Origin: Methanobacterium sp964452085
GTDB lineage: Archaea > Methanobacteriota > Methanobacteria > Methanobacteriales > Methanobacteriaceae
Direction: 5' to 3'
DNA: 64,000 nucleotides
Assembly (NCBI GenBank): GCA_964452085.1
Contig: CAYVKL010000003.1
Coordinates: 186,001 to 250,000 of the forward strand
This document shows, one piece after another, positions 37,616 through 47,426 of this stretch (its first letter is position 1; every line of letters begins with the position of its first letter). Under the pieces are notes generated by a model. The model searched no databases. It saw nothing but the letters and a program-made list of their open reading frames with translations, and was not told the DNA's origin. The translations under genes were made by a program, and so were the position numbers.

Positions 37616-38368
37616 ATGAAAATTGGTGTCTCAACATTGGCCCTTTACCCCCAATCCATGGATAAAGTATTGGAGTGTCTTGAAGCTCGGAATATTGATT
37701 ACTGTGAAGTTATAAATGAATATCCTTACCACCAAATCGAGGATGGTGTGTTGGATTCTTATCAGGTCAAACTAACTGTGCACTCACCATTATCCGATCT
37801 TAACCTGGCATCTCACAACCAGGCCATACGAAAATCATCCATCAGTGAAGTTAAAAAATCAATGGACCGGGCTGTGGAGTGGGATGCAGAATTAGTAGTT
37901 GTTCATCCAGGTAGTATGCCCATTATGGGTCGGAAAATTGAGGAAAAAATCTTCCAATATAATAAGGAATCATTAACTGAGTGTGCTCATTATGCTAATG
38001 ATTGTGGAATTAAAATGTGCGTGGAGAACATGCCTGTAATTGAAGGCCTATTATTTCAGGATTTGAATGAATTAGAATCTCTTTTGAATGAAATTGATGC
38101 CTACATGACTTTAGATGTTGGCCATGCCCATAATTCAGGTTTTAAAGTCCATGATATGGTTCAATCCCCACTAATTAAACATGTCCACCTCAGTGACAAT
38201 GATGGAACTTGGGATCATCACAATGCTCTTGGCAGCGGAGATATAGACTTTGATGCTCTTTTTAAAGGTTTGAATAAAGTTAATTATGACGGTGTTCTGG
38301 TAATTGAAGTAAAAAATCCCCAGGACATTGTCGCAAGTTTAGAATACCTTAAAAAGATGTGGAAATGA
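37616..38368 (+). CDS. Sugar phosphate isomerase/epimerase-like TIM barrel
   Basis: A 250-residue protein of the xylose-isomerase-like/AP endonuclease family 2 fold. Metal-binding positions are suggested by LVVVHPGS, MCVENMP, TLDVGHAH, IKHVHLSDNDGTWDHH and LVIEVKNP. Members are either epimerases or endonuclease IV-type enzymes; the closing HLSDN...DHHNALGSGDIDFDAL pattern fits the sugar-isomerase side. Substrate unknown. Preceded by AAAAGGAG. Confidence 0.82.
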   Translation: MKIGVSTLALYPQSMDKVLECLEARNIDYCEVINEYPYHQIEDGVLDSYQVKLTVHSPLSDLNLASHNQAIRKSSISEVKKSMDRAVEWDAELVVVHPGSMPIMGRKIEEKIFQYNKESLTECAHYANDCGIKMCVENMPVIEGLLFQDLNELESLLNEIDAYMTLDVGHAHNSGFKVHDMVQSPLIKHVHLSDNDGTWDHHNALGSGDIDFDALFKGLNKVNYDGVLVIEVKNPQDIVASLEYLKKMWK

Positions 38369-38564
38369 CAAAATATGGTTTAATAAGCTAATATCTCATT
38401 TTGCTTTTTAATTGCTTTTTAAACTATAAAAATTTTCATAATAACAAAATAAATCAAAAATAACTTTTTTAAACTACAATTATCTTCTTTATCAGGAAAT
38501 ATGTCAAAATTAACTATAAAATAACCTAATTTTTATAAAAAGAAAAAAAATGGTTGGGTTGGTT

Positions 38565-39146
38565 TTATACCAACCAGTGTTCATTTATTTTTTTAAGGTG
38601 GGATTGGAGAACTGAATTGTTTACCAGCACATTTTCAACACCTAAATTCACATTAATAGTTGTATCAGGCTGTTTTACAACAGCTATTAATGATTTTGAA
38701 GTTGTATTCTGTGATTCGATACTTAATGTTGAATTTGATGTTGAATTCACTGCTCCTTCAGCTGCTGGTTGTGCGGTAGACTCTGTGGATTGTGTTGCTG
38801 CTTGTGTTTCTACTTTGGTTTCTTTCTGTGCAGGGATCAGTTTTGCCCTTGCACCACCATCATACTTATCATAGCCACTACATCCGTCATAATCTGCATC
38901 ACATGCATAACAGGTAATTTCACCTTCGTATGTTCCTTTGGGGTTTACTTCCAGGCTGCCATAATGGTGGCATAATGGACAGTAATTTTCCCAGTAGTGA
39001 TATCCAGATTCACCGCCGTACATTCCTCCAGGTACAAAGTACCCTCCAATCGATGAAGCACTGCTAACAGGCAATACTCCTAATAATAAAACGACAATCG
39101 CCGCTTTGTATAAATTTCGCTTAATATAATTCCTCCGTTGGTTCAT
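38565..39146 (-). CDS. Secreted Cys-rich protein with zinc-ribbon-like CxxC pairs
   Basis: A 193-residue exported protein. Signal segment YKAAIVVLLLGVLPVSSASS ends near residue 33. The mature N-terminal part is Gly/Tyr-rich (GGYFVPGGMYGGESGYHYW) with two CxxC pairs (CPLC, CYAC) and one more Cys, a layout able to bind metal. A Gln/Thr/Ser linker and a beta-like C-terminal part with several N-glycosylation sequons follow. The ATG at 39146 has a poor upstream site; a perfect CGGAGG lies 7 codons further in front of an ATT codon, which could be the real start. No family is recognised. Confidence 0.65.
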   Translation of the reverse strand: MNQRRNYIKRNLYKAAIVVLLLGVLPVSSASSIGGYFVPGGMYGGESGYHYWENYCPLCHHYGSLEVNPKGTYEGEITCYACDADYDGCSGYDKYDGGARAKLIPAQKETKVETQAATQSTESTAQPAAEGAVNSTSNSTLSIESQNTTSKSLIAVVKQPDTTINVNLGVENVLVNNSVLQSHLKKINEHWLV

Positions 39147-39249
39147 TCCGACAAAATCATGCCAATATAGGGCATGCCACCTTAGTGGTACCAGTTGGTT
39201 TGTCGGTATGCCACAATCGCCACTAAAGACTATTGGGTTCTTTGAACCA
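39139..39249 (-). promoter_or_regulatory. Candidate structured leader with interleaved helices
   Basis: Three complementary pairs are seen on the reverse strand: P1, 39243-39249 with 39139-39145 (7 bp); P2, 39220-39228 with 39180-39188 (9 bp including one G-U pair that forms only on this strand); P3, 39199-39206 with 39148-39155 (8 bp). P2 and P3 interleave as a pseudoknot. The 3' side of P1 covers the ATG and abuts the CGGAGG site. The P1 5' strand can alternatively pair locally with 39236-39240. Confidence 0.45.
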
Positions 39250-39964
39250 CATGTAATACATATAAACACCTCAAATGGTTTTCATAACGTTTATTATCCA
39301 TATAATCTTATTTAATTCTCATTAGTTGACTAACTATTATTTGATTATCCCATTTAGTTGGATCATGACCTTTTAATCTATATACTCTACTCAAAGGACA
39401 TAACCCGCTGACAACTTTTAACTTGCAGCAATAATCTATAATTCATTATTAATATCTGATAAGTAGATTATTTTGAATTCAAGAATGAATAATCATTCTT
39501 TAATTAGAATATTGCATCAAAAGAGAGTTTAATGGAATTTTGTTAATTCTGAATTTACTTGATATTTTAAGTTATAGTTTATGTTTTATCTGATGATTTT
39601 ATCATTAGCCTATATTCTAATACGTAAAGAACCTTGAGATATCAAAGAAAGATTTCTATCATCCACCTATGTTCGTATTCTCTCATTTTAGTGACGAACC
39701 CACATATATACTTTGTGCTTGATGTGTCATAGAAGGGGATTATACTGGTTATTTATAATAATTATTGAACTTAAGCCCCTTATTGAACTAATTTGGAATA
39801 AGTTTCAATTCCAGCCACCAAATTCAATCCAACCCTACTTTTTGTTACACAACAATTATTATAGATCATTAAATGAACTTTTTATGACAATCCATATAAT
39901 ATAAAAAAATAATAGAAAAAATATTGGATAATAAAATAGTTAAAATTAAAGGGGATGTTTTTCT
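39250..39964. other. Long AT-rich intergenic region
   Basis: About 700 bases without a supported gene. Near 39259-39266 the reverse strand has TTTATATG, a possible TATA box for the secreted protein. ACATATATAC near 39702-39711 could be a rightward promoter, which would give fno a leader of over 200 bases or an unannotated RNA. Small inverted repeats occur (for example GTTCGT 39670-39675 with ACGAAC 39693-39698). No ORF here has a convincing ribosome binding site. Confidence 0.5.
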
Positions 39965-40636
39965 TTGAAAATTGGAATAATAGGTGGAACTGGTGATCAA
40001 GGACTTGGATTAGCCTTAAGATTTGCAAAAGGAGGGGAACAAGTAATAGTCGGCTCAAGGGATGTTAAAAAAGCCGAAAATGCAGTTAACCTCATTGAAA
40101 ACATGTTAAAATCTGATGAGTGCCCTAATGTGAGGGGTATGACCAATGAAGAAACTGCTAGAGAAGCAGATCTTTTGATTTTAACCGTACCCCTGCAGGC
40201 CCAAATGGTCACCCTGAAAAGTATCAAAGATCATGTGGATGGTAAAATACTGATTGACGCCACTGTTCCCATGGAAAGCTGCCTGGGCGGCAGTCCAGTG
40301 AGATACGTTAACATGTGGGATGGTTCTGCTGCAGAACGAACTAGTAACTTCCTTAAAGATAAAAATGTGAGAGTAGTATCGGCTTTTAATAATATAAGTG
40401 CAGCTAGTCTTACCAATATAGAGAATGATGTTCAGTGTGACTGCCTGATTTCAGGAGACGACCCTGAAGCCAAAAAAGAAGCCATGAATCTAGCCGAGAA
40501 AATATCCGGCGTGAGAGCTATAGACTGCGGTCCCCTGGAAAACGCTAGGATTGTTGAAAAAATAACACCACTGCTGATAAACCTTAACATTCGCAACAAA
40601 ATAAAGCTGGCAGGTATAAGAATAACCGGGCTATGA
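39965..40636 (+). CDS. npdG: F420H2:NADP oxidoreductase
   Basis: A 223-residue F420-dependent NADP reductase (Fno) transferring hydride between reduced F420 and NADP, supplying NADPH for biosynthesis in methanogens. The NADP-binding Rossmann loop is GGTGDQGLGLALRFA near residue 6, followed by VGSRDVKKAE; VPLQAQ and the C-terminal NARIVEKITPLLINLN are family hallmarks. The start is TTG with GGGGATG upstream. A long spacer precedes it. Confidence 0.95.
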   Translation: MKIGIIGGTGDQGLGLALRFAKGGEQVIVGSRDVKKAENAVNLIENMLKSDECPNVRGMTNEETAREADLLILTVPLQAQMVTLKSIKDHVDGKILIDATVPMESCLGGSPVRYVNMWDGSAAERTSNFLKDKNVRVVSAFNNISAASLTNIENDVQCDCLISGDDPEAKKEAMNLAEKISGVRAIDCGPLENARIVEKITPLLINLNIRNKIKLAGIRITGL

Positions 40637-40715
40637 TTAAGTTGGAAGTTTTAAACAAATTTTCAACAATTAAAACCTAAGACTCAATAAATAAAAATCA
40701 AAAGGTACGTGGATC

Positions 40716-41297
40716 ATGGAATATATAAAAAAAACCGCAGAAGGAATAGCTAAACATACCCTGGAAGTTATAGACCGCATTGATGAGGAACAGGTTGAAA
40801 TGATGATTGAATGCATAACTAATTCAGAATCAACCTTCATTGTAGGAAGCGGTAGATCTGAACTGGTTGGAAAGGCGTTCGCCATGCGCCTTATGCACCT
40901 TGGATTCAGAGTTTATGTGGTGGGAGATGTTACCACCCCTGCCCTCACTGATAAAGACTGTCTAGTAGCTATTTCCGGATCAGGTGAAACTAAAACCGTT
41001 GCCATAGCCGCTAAAACTGCCAAGGAAGTTGGAACCAAAGTGGTAGGAGTTACAACCGACGCCAAATCAACTGTTGGTCAAAACGCAGATGTTGTGGTTA
41101 ATATAGAAAGTAAGAGTAAAGTACCCTGGAAGTACTACACTTCACATGTTCTGAAGGGAAATTACGATGACTTGACCCCTATGGGAACTCTTTTCGAAGA
41201 CAGCACCCTTTTGTTCCTGGATGGACTTATAGCCGCATTCATGGTGCGATTGGGTAAAAAAGAAAATGATCTAAAAAAGTTACATGCCAGAGACTAA
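40716..41297 (+). CDS. hxlB: 6-phospho-3-hexuloisomerase
   Basis: A 193-residue SIS-domain isomerase that interconverts fructose 6-phosphate and D-arabino-3-hexulose 6-phosphate; in archaea this is the ribulose monophosphate route to pentoses. The phosphosugar-binding segments are FIVGSGRSELVGKAFAMRL and AISGSGETKTV, and the conserved end is PMGTLFEDSTLLFLD. It is 80 bases from npdG. The partner hexulose-phosphate synthase is not in the window. Confidence 0.94.
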   Translation: MEYIKKTAEGIAKHTLEVIDRIDEEQVEMMIECITNSESTFIVGSGRSELVGKAFAMRLMHLGFRVYVVGDVTTPALTDKDCLVAISGSGETKTVAIAAKTAKEVGTKVVGVTTDAKSTVGQNADVVVNIESKSKVPWKYYTSHVLKGNYDDLTPMGTLFEDSTLLFLDGLIAAFMVRLGKKENDLKKLHARD

Positions 41298-41414
41298 TAA
41301 AATCATTGCCAGACCAGTTAAATTATAAAAAAAATTACCTGAAAACAAATTCAAGCTTTTTTAAATCCTGAAAAAAACAATCCAGAAAACAGCAACAATT
41401 TCACAGGTGAAAAC

Positions 41415-41921
41415 ATGGATGCAGAAATAATAGGAGAACTAGTTATTATCAAAGATAAAAAAGCTGTTGCCCTTAATGAAAAAAGCCACTACGGTAAATT
41501 CAACCAGGATGAACTGCAAATTTCAATTATAGAGGCGCTTTACCTTCAGGAAAAAGGAAAGATAAATATCCTGGATAAGAAGGGAAGAGTGTTATCATCT
41601 GATGAAATGTGGGAATTAATCCAGGATAAAGGCCTAATCTATAAATACATGGTTTTCAGAGACCTTCGTAACAGAGGATACATTGTTAAAACTGGTTTCA
41701 AATATGGTTCAGAGTTCAGATTATACGAACGGGGTAAATCCCCTGGAGATGGTCATTCTGATTTTGTGGTTAAGGTAGTTACTGAAAATCAGAACATATC
41801 TGTACTGAACTTCTCCAGTTATGTTCGTGTGGCCCACGGGGTTAACAAAAAACTATTAATGGCAGTGGTTGATGATGAACAGGACATCACCTACTACAAT
41901 GTTGAGTGGACCAGACCATAA
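41415..41921 (+). CDS. endA: tRNA-splicing endonuclease
   Basis: A 168-residue homotetramer-type archaeal endonuclease cutting bulge-helix-bulge introns. The catalytic triad is visible as Tyr in FRLYERG, His in GDGHSDFVV and Lys in GVNKKLLMAVVD. The single-domain length is that of the alpha4 form. The ATG is preceded by CAGGTGAAAAC. It lies between hxlB and trpS. Confidence 0.96.
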   Translation: MDAEIIGELVIIKDKKAVALNEKSHYGKFNQDELQISIIEALYLQEKGKINILDKKGRVLSSDEMWELIQDKGLIYKYMVFRDLRNRGYIVKTGFKYGSEFRLYERGKSPGDGHSDFVVKVVTENQNISVLNFSSYVRVAHGVNKKLLMAVVDDEQDITYYNVEWTRP

Positions 41922-41988
41922 TGTCTTTAAAAACTAACGAAACTTTATAAACTAACTTAAAACGATTATTATCATTAAAGGTGATTTA

Positions 41989-43083
41989 TTGATTGATCCA
42001 TGGAGTTCAGCCATAGTAAACTATGAAAAGCTCATAGAAGAATTTGGAATAAAACCATTCCATGACCTTTTAGATGACCTGGAAACCCCTCACATGCTCA
42101 TGCGAAGGGGAATTGTATTCGGGCATCGAGATTACGGTAGAATTGTCAAGGCTATCCGTGAAAAAAACGACTTTGCAGTGGTCACTGGTATGATGCCCAG
42201 TGGTAAAATGCACATCGGCCACAAAATGATTGTGGACCAGTTAATTTGGTACCAGGAAAAAGGTGCCGAGATTTACATCCCTATAGCCGACATGGAATCA
42301 TACTCTGCACGGGGGATTGACTTCCCAGAAGCGAGAAGGATAGCAATTGAGGAATATATAACTAATTACATTGCATTAGGATTAGATCCTGATAATGAAA
42401 ATCTCCATATTTACCTTCAATCAGAAAACAAAATTGTGGGAGATTTAGCATATAAACTGGCTAAAAAAGTAAATATGAATGAAATGAAAGCCATTTATGG
42501 TTTTTCAGGTTCGACTAACATAGCCCACCTTTACACACCATTAATACAGGTGGCTGATATACTTCACCCTCAACTGGAAGAGTTAGGTGGTCCCAAACCC
42601 ATAGTAGTTCCTGTGGGGCCAGATCAGGATCCCCATATTCGTCTCACTCGGGACATTGCCGAGAGATTCGGATCCCAATTTCATTTCATAAGTCCATCTT
42701 CCACTTACCACCGATTCATAACCGGGTTAACCGGTGGGAAAATGTCCAGCAGCAAACCAAAAACGGCCATATTCCTCAGTGATTCTCCAGAAGAAGCAGA
42801 AAAGAAACTAAAATCTGCTAAAACTGGTGGAAGAGAAAGTCTTACCGAACAACAAGAAATGGGAGGCATTCCAGAGGAATGTGTAGTTTATGAAACGCTT
42901 CTTTACCATCTCCTGCAGTCTGATAAAGATCTAAAAGAAATCTACCAGCAATGTAAAGAGGGTAGGGTTATGTGCGGTGAGTGCAAGGCAAATGCTGCTG
43001 AGATGATGAAAGATTTCTTCACTGACTTAAAAGATAAAAGGGAAAAAGCTAAGGATAAAGCTGAAAGTATATTAACTAAATGA
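41989..43083 (+). CDS. trpS: Tryptophanyl-tRNA synthetase
   Basis: A 364-residue class I synthetase of archaeal type. The HIGH-like motif is GKMHIGHK, the KMSKS-like motif GGKMSSSKP, and ligand-binding segments include FGHRDYGRI and VVPVGPDQDPHIRLTRDIA. The start is a TTG with GGTGATTTA upstream. The SpoIIM-like gene follows after 28 bases. Confidence 0.96.
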   Translation: MIDPWSSAIVNYEKLIEEFGIKPFHDLLDDLETPHMLMRRGIVFGHRDYGRIVKAIREKNDFAVVTGMMPSGKMHIGHKMIVDQLIWYQEKGAEIYIPIADMESYSARGIDFPEARRIAIEEYITNYIALGLDPDNENLHIYLQSENKIVGDLAYKLAKKVNMNEMKAIYGFSGSTNIAHLYTPLIQVADILHPQLEELGGPKPIVVPVGPDQDPHIRLTRDIAERFGSQFHFISPSSTYHRFITGLTGGKMSSSKPKTAIFLSDSPEEAEKKLKSAKTGGRESLTEQQEMGGIPEECVVYETLLYHLLQSDKDLKEIYQQCKEGRVMCGECKANAAEMMKDFFTDLKDKREKAKDKAESILTK

Positions 43084-43111
43084 TAAAATAGAAAAAATCA
43101 GGAGAGAAAAA

Positions 43112-43744
43112 ATGGCTAAAGAAAGATATGAAGGGTTAATTACAGGGCTATACGCTCGTAACGAGACTTATTTCATGGCATCCGCTTTGATGTTCATATC
43201 TTGTCTTTTTATAGGATATGCCTTTGCAGGACTGTTAGATCCAATCATGTCAGCCATGTTAGGCAATTTTAAAAGAAGGATGGTTGAAGGAGAGTTACAG
43301 CTCACCACCCTTTCATTATTTCTGAATAACATCAAAATTGCGCTGATGATCTATGCTGGAGGAATATTCCTAGGGGCAGTGACCGCCTATTTCCTAATAA
43401 GTAATGCAATCTTCATTGGTTATACCGCAGCTCAATTTGAACTCGGTGATTTCATTATTTACACCATCCCTCATGGTATTTTTGAAATCTTGGGAATTTT
43501 AATCGCTGGTGCAGCTGGTTTTAAATTGGGCCATATTGTTTTTAAGATTATAAAAGGTTTGATGCATATACAATCCGATTTTTCCGCTTCCAATCAGATT
43601 AAATATTTATTGGAAGCAAATTGGGATGATTTCAAGGATACTCTTATAATGATGGCTATTGCAGTTGTTTTGATATTCATAGCTGCGGTTATAGAAGCCA
43701 ACTTCACCCTAAGCTGGGCAAGTTACATGAAAGGAGTAATGTAA
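43112..43744 (+). CDS. Stage II sporulation protein M-like (DUF95) membrane protein
   Basis: A 210-residue integral membrane protein with about five transmembrane segments, of the SpoIIM/DUF95 family. Conserved features are FLNNIKIALMIYAGGIFLGAVTAYFLISNAIFIG and IPHGIFEILGILIAGAAGF. In bacteria SpoIIM is part of an engulfment complex; archaeal members exist in non-sporulating species and have no assigned role. Preceded by CAGGAGAG. Probably cotranscribed with trpS. Confidence 0.9.
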   Translation: MAKERYEGLITGLYARNETYFMASALMFISCLFIGYAFAGLLDPIMSAMLGNFKRRMVEGELQLTTLSLFLNNIKIALMIYAGGIFLGAVTAYFLISNAIFIGYTAAQFELGDFIIYTIPHGIFEILGILIAGAAGFKLGHIVFKIIKGLMHIQSDFSASNQIKYLLEANWDDFKDTLIMMAIAVVLIFIAAVIEANFTLSWASYMKGVM

Positions 43745-43987
43745 ATAGTTTATTGCAACACTATTCAATTTAAACTTGGGCATTATCATCATGGTTTAAA
43801 ATTAGCATTCTCTCAGTTATAATATAAAGGAACATTGGATAATAGAATAGTTTTATAATAGTATTTGATGATATCTATTTCGAATAAATATTTGATATTG
43901 TTGAATCGAATAAGTTTTTATTTGAAATATCTTATCTGTTGGGATTTTTAAAAATAGTAAATGGTTTATTTAGATTTAGGTGATTTT

Positions 43988-45184
43988 ATGATGAAATGTA
44001 TATCCTGTGGAGCAGAATATCCTGATGATGAAATAATATATACTTGCAGGCAGTGTGATTCCATACTGGAAGTTATTTGCCAACCAGATGTATCTAAAGA
44101 CATTTTCGAGTGTCGTAAGTCCACCATGTGGAAGTATAAAGAATTTATGCCAGTGAACCCCTCCCGAATAGTTAGTCTGGATGAAGGAGGAACCCCATTT
44201 TGCAAGTGCGATAAACTTGGTAATGAATTAGGAGTTGAACTTTACGTTAAAGTTGAAGGTTCTAATCCAACTGGCAGCTTTAAAGACAGAGGTATGAGCG
44301 TTGGAATTACCAAAGCCCTGGAATTAGGTGTTGACACCGTTGGTTGTGCTTCTACTGGAAATACATCAGCTTCATTGGCAGCATATGCTGCAAGGGCTGG
44401 TTTGAAATGTGCTGTGCTCTTACCAGCAGGTAAAGTTGCCCTGGGAAAATTAGCCCAGGCAATGTTCCATGGAGCTAAAGTTATATCTGTAAGGGGTAAC
44501 TTTGACCAGGCTTTAGAAGCAATAACCACCCTGGCATTGCAAGGTCAGTTATATCTACTAAATTCAGTGAATCCTTATCGTTTAGAAGGTCAAAAATCCA
44601 TAGGGTTTGAGATAGTGGATGATCTGGGATGGAAATCACCTGACAGAATTATTTTACCCGTGGGAAATGCTGGAAATATCTCTGCCATTTGGAAAGGAAT
44701 AACCGAATTCCACAGAGCTGGTTTTATAGATAATCTCCCCCGTATGACTGGGATTCAGGCGGAAGGAGCAGCCCCTATTGCTCAAGCAGTATGGAAAGGT
44801 AATGATGATATTGTGCCTGTGGAAAACCCAGAAACTGTTGCCACAGCCATTCGTATTGGAGCTCCAGTCAGTGCGAAAAAAGCTATAAGAGCTATTTATG
44901 AATCTGATGGATTGGCTGAGACTGTAACTGATGATGAGATCTTGAGTGCTCAAAAACTCTTGGCCAGAACCGAGGGAATTGGGGTGGAACCAGCGTCAGC
45001 AGCATCCATTGCAGGACTTATAAAACTGGTTAATTCTGGGAAAGTAGATAAGGGTGAACAAATCGTTTGTGTTGTAACAGGACATGTTCTTAAAGACCCT
45101 AATGTAGCTATTAATGCATGTGAAGAACCTGTTGAAGTGGATGCAGATATAGAGGCTCTTTCAAAGATTATAAAGGAAAATTAA
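43988..45184 (+). CDS. thrC: Threonine synthase
   Basis: A 398-residue PLP enzyme converting O-phosphohomoserine to threonine. An N-terminal zinc-ribbon-like segment (CISCGAEYPDDEIIYTCRQC) precedes the catalytic domain with the PLP lysine in SNPTGSFKDRGMS and the phosphate-binding GNAGN. Its length fits archaeal ThrC. The reading can be extended to 43961, but GGTGATTTT directly precedes ATG-ATG at 43988 and 43991, supporting the shorter start. Confidence 0.95.
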   Translation: MMKCISCGAEYPDDEIIYTCRQCDSILEVICQPDVSKDIFECRKSTMWKYKEFMPVNPSRIVSLDEGGTPFCKCDKLGNELGVELYVKVEGSNPTGSFKDRGMSVGITKALELGVDTVGCASTGNTSASLAAYAARAGLKCAVLLPAGKVALGKLAQAMFHGAKVISVRGNFDQALEAITTLALQGQLYLLNSVNPYRLEGQKSIGFEIVDDLGWKSPDRIILPVGNAGNISAIWKGITEFHRAGFIDNLPRMTGIQAEGAAPIAQAVWKGNDDIVPVENPETVATAIRIGAPVSAKKAIRAIYESDGLAETVTDDEILSAQKLLARTEGIGVEPASAASIAGLIKLVNSGKVDKGEQIVCVVTGHVLKDPNVAINACEEPVEVDADIEALSKIIKEN

Positions 45185-45250
45185 CCAATTTCACCCTATC
45201 TTTTTTCCTTGATTGATCTGGACTATTTCTATATCCCAATTTTTTCTTCT

Positions 45251-45340
45251 TGACCCAAGATCATATGATTTGTCATGTGGTGACCCAAGATCATAGGGAT
45301 CATCATGACATGACCCAATACCATATGGATCACCAAATAA
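45251..45340 (+). repeat. Three direct repeats with exact 30-bp period upstream of histone gene
   Basis: TGACCCAA occurs at 45251, 45281 and 45311, each opening a similar unit (TGACCCAAGATCATATG, TGACCCAAGATCATAGG, TGACCCAATACCATATGG). The period is about three helical turns, so all copies face the same side of DNA. They end about 20 bases upstream of the histone TATA box. Confidence 0.75.
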
Positions 45341-45357
45341 TCAGTGATTTTAACGAT

Positions 45358-45368
45358 ACATATATATA
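45358..45368 (+). promoter_or_regulatory. TATA box of histone gene
   Basis: CATATATATAG about 55 bases upstream of the histone ATG, with the triple repeat just upstream. Predicted transcription start is near 45390, leaving a leader of about 30 bases with GAGGTGATTAAT before the ATG. Confidence 0.7.
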
Positions 45369-45395
45369 GGAGTACGGCAACAGTGTATATTAACC

Positions 45396-46432
<1,037 letters not shown>

Positions 46433-46468
46433 TTAATTTCACAGAAGGCTAACCCCTTCTCACTTTTA

Positions 46469-46686
<218 letters not shown>

Positions 46687-46704
46687 ATATTAAAGGTGTT
46701 AACC

Positions 46705-46866
46705 ATGAGAACATGTTCATTCTGCGGAGAAGAAATACAGGAAGGCACCGGCAAGATGTACGTCAAAAAAGACGGTACAGTGTATCTTTTCTGCAGCAGC
46801 AAATGTGAAAAAAATCGTATAAAACTCGGCAGAGTTCCCAGAAAAGTTAAATGGGTTAAACAATGA
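46705..46866 (+). CDS. rpl24e: Ribosomal protein L24e
   Basis: A 53-residue zinc-ribbon ribosomal protein: MRTCSFCGEEIQEGTG at the start and FCSSKCEKN supply the four cysteines, followed by a basic end (KLGRVPRKVKWVK). AAGGTGTTAACC precedes the ATG. Its TGA overlaps the ndk ATG by four bases (46863-46866), implying coupled translation. Confidence 0.96.
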   Translation: MRTCSFCGEEIQEGTGKMYVKKDGTVYLFCSSKCEKNRIKLGRVPRKVKWVKQ

Positions 46867-47321
46867 AGCAAAAAAGTTTTGTGATGCTAAAACCTGACGC
46901 AGTTCTGCGCAGGTTAACCGGGAGGATCTTAACCCGTTTTGAAGAGCGGGGCCTACAGATCCTGGCGGCGAAGATGATGATCATCCCTCGCAATCAAGCA
47001 GAAGAACACTACACCGAACACAAGGAAAAACCTTTTTTTGGCGATTTGGTGGAATATATTACATCAGGACCAGTTCTAGCAATGGTAATTGAAGGGGAAG
47101 AATGCATTACCCTAATAAGAAAAATGGTAGGTGCAACCAACCCTCAAGAAGCCGAACTAGGCACAATTCGTGGTGATTTCGCCATGGAAACTGGTAGGAA
47201 TATTGTTCATGCATCTGATTCACCTGCATCTGCAGAAAGGGAAATCGCACTGTTTTTCCAGGATGACGAGATCTGTGTATACCAGCTTCCAGACCGGGAA
47301 CTGGTGTATGAAGAACCTTAA
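46863..47321 (+). CDS. ndk: Nucleoside diphosphate kinase
   Basis: A 152-residue enzyme equilibrating nucleoside di- and triphosphates through a phosphohistidine. Active-site sequence GRNIVHASDSPASAEREI includes the catalytic His; MLKPDAVLRRLTGRI at the N terminus binds nucleotide. Its ATG overlaps the rpl24e stop. Association with ribosomal and initiation-factor genes, as here, is common in archaea and fits a GTP-supply role. Confidence 0.97.
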   Translation: MKQKSFVMLKPDAVLRRLTGRILTRFEERGLQILAAKMMIIPRNQAEEHYTEHKEKPFFGDLVEYITSGPVLAMVIEGEECITLIRKMVGATNPQEAELGTIRGDFAMETGRNIVHASDSPASAEREIALFFQDDEICVYQLPDRELVYEEP

Positions 47322-47426
47322 ATCTTCTCTGAATTAGAAAAAAAATCAAAACCACCCCATTTTAATTTAAAATATTTGGAACTTTAATTTTTTAGTTCCC
47401 TTACAATTTCTAGGCCGGAGGATAAC

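Noticed and set aside
39713..39904. A 63-codon open frame in the long spacer before npdG
   Set aside because: It has no ribosome binding site, is of AT-driven composition and does not resemble a protein.
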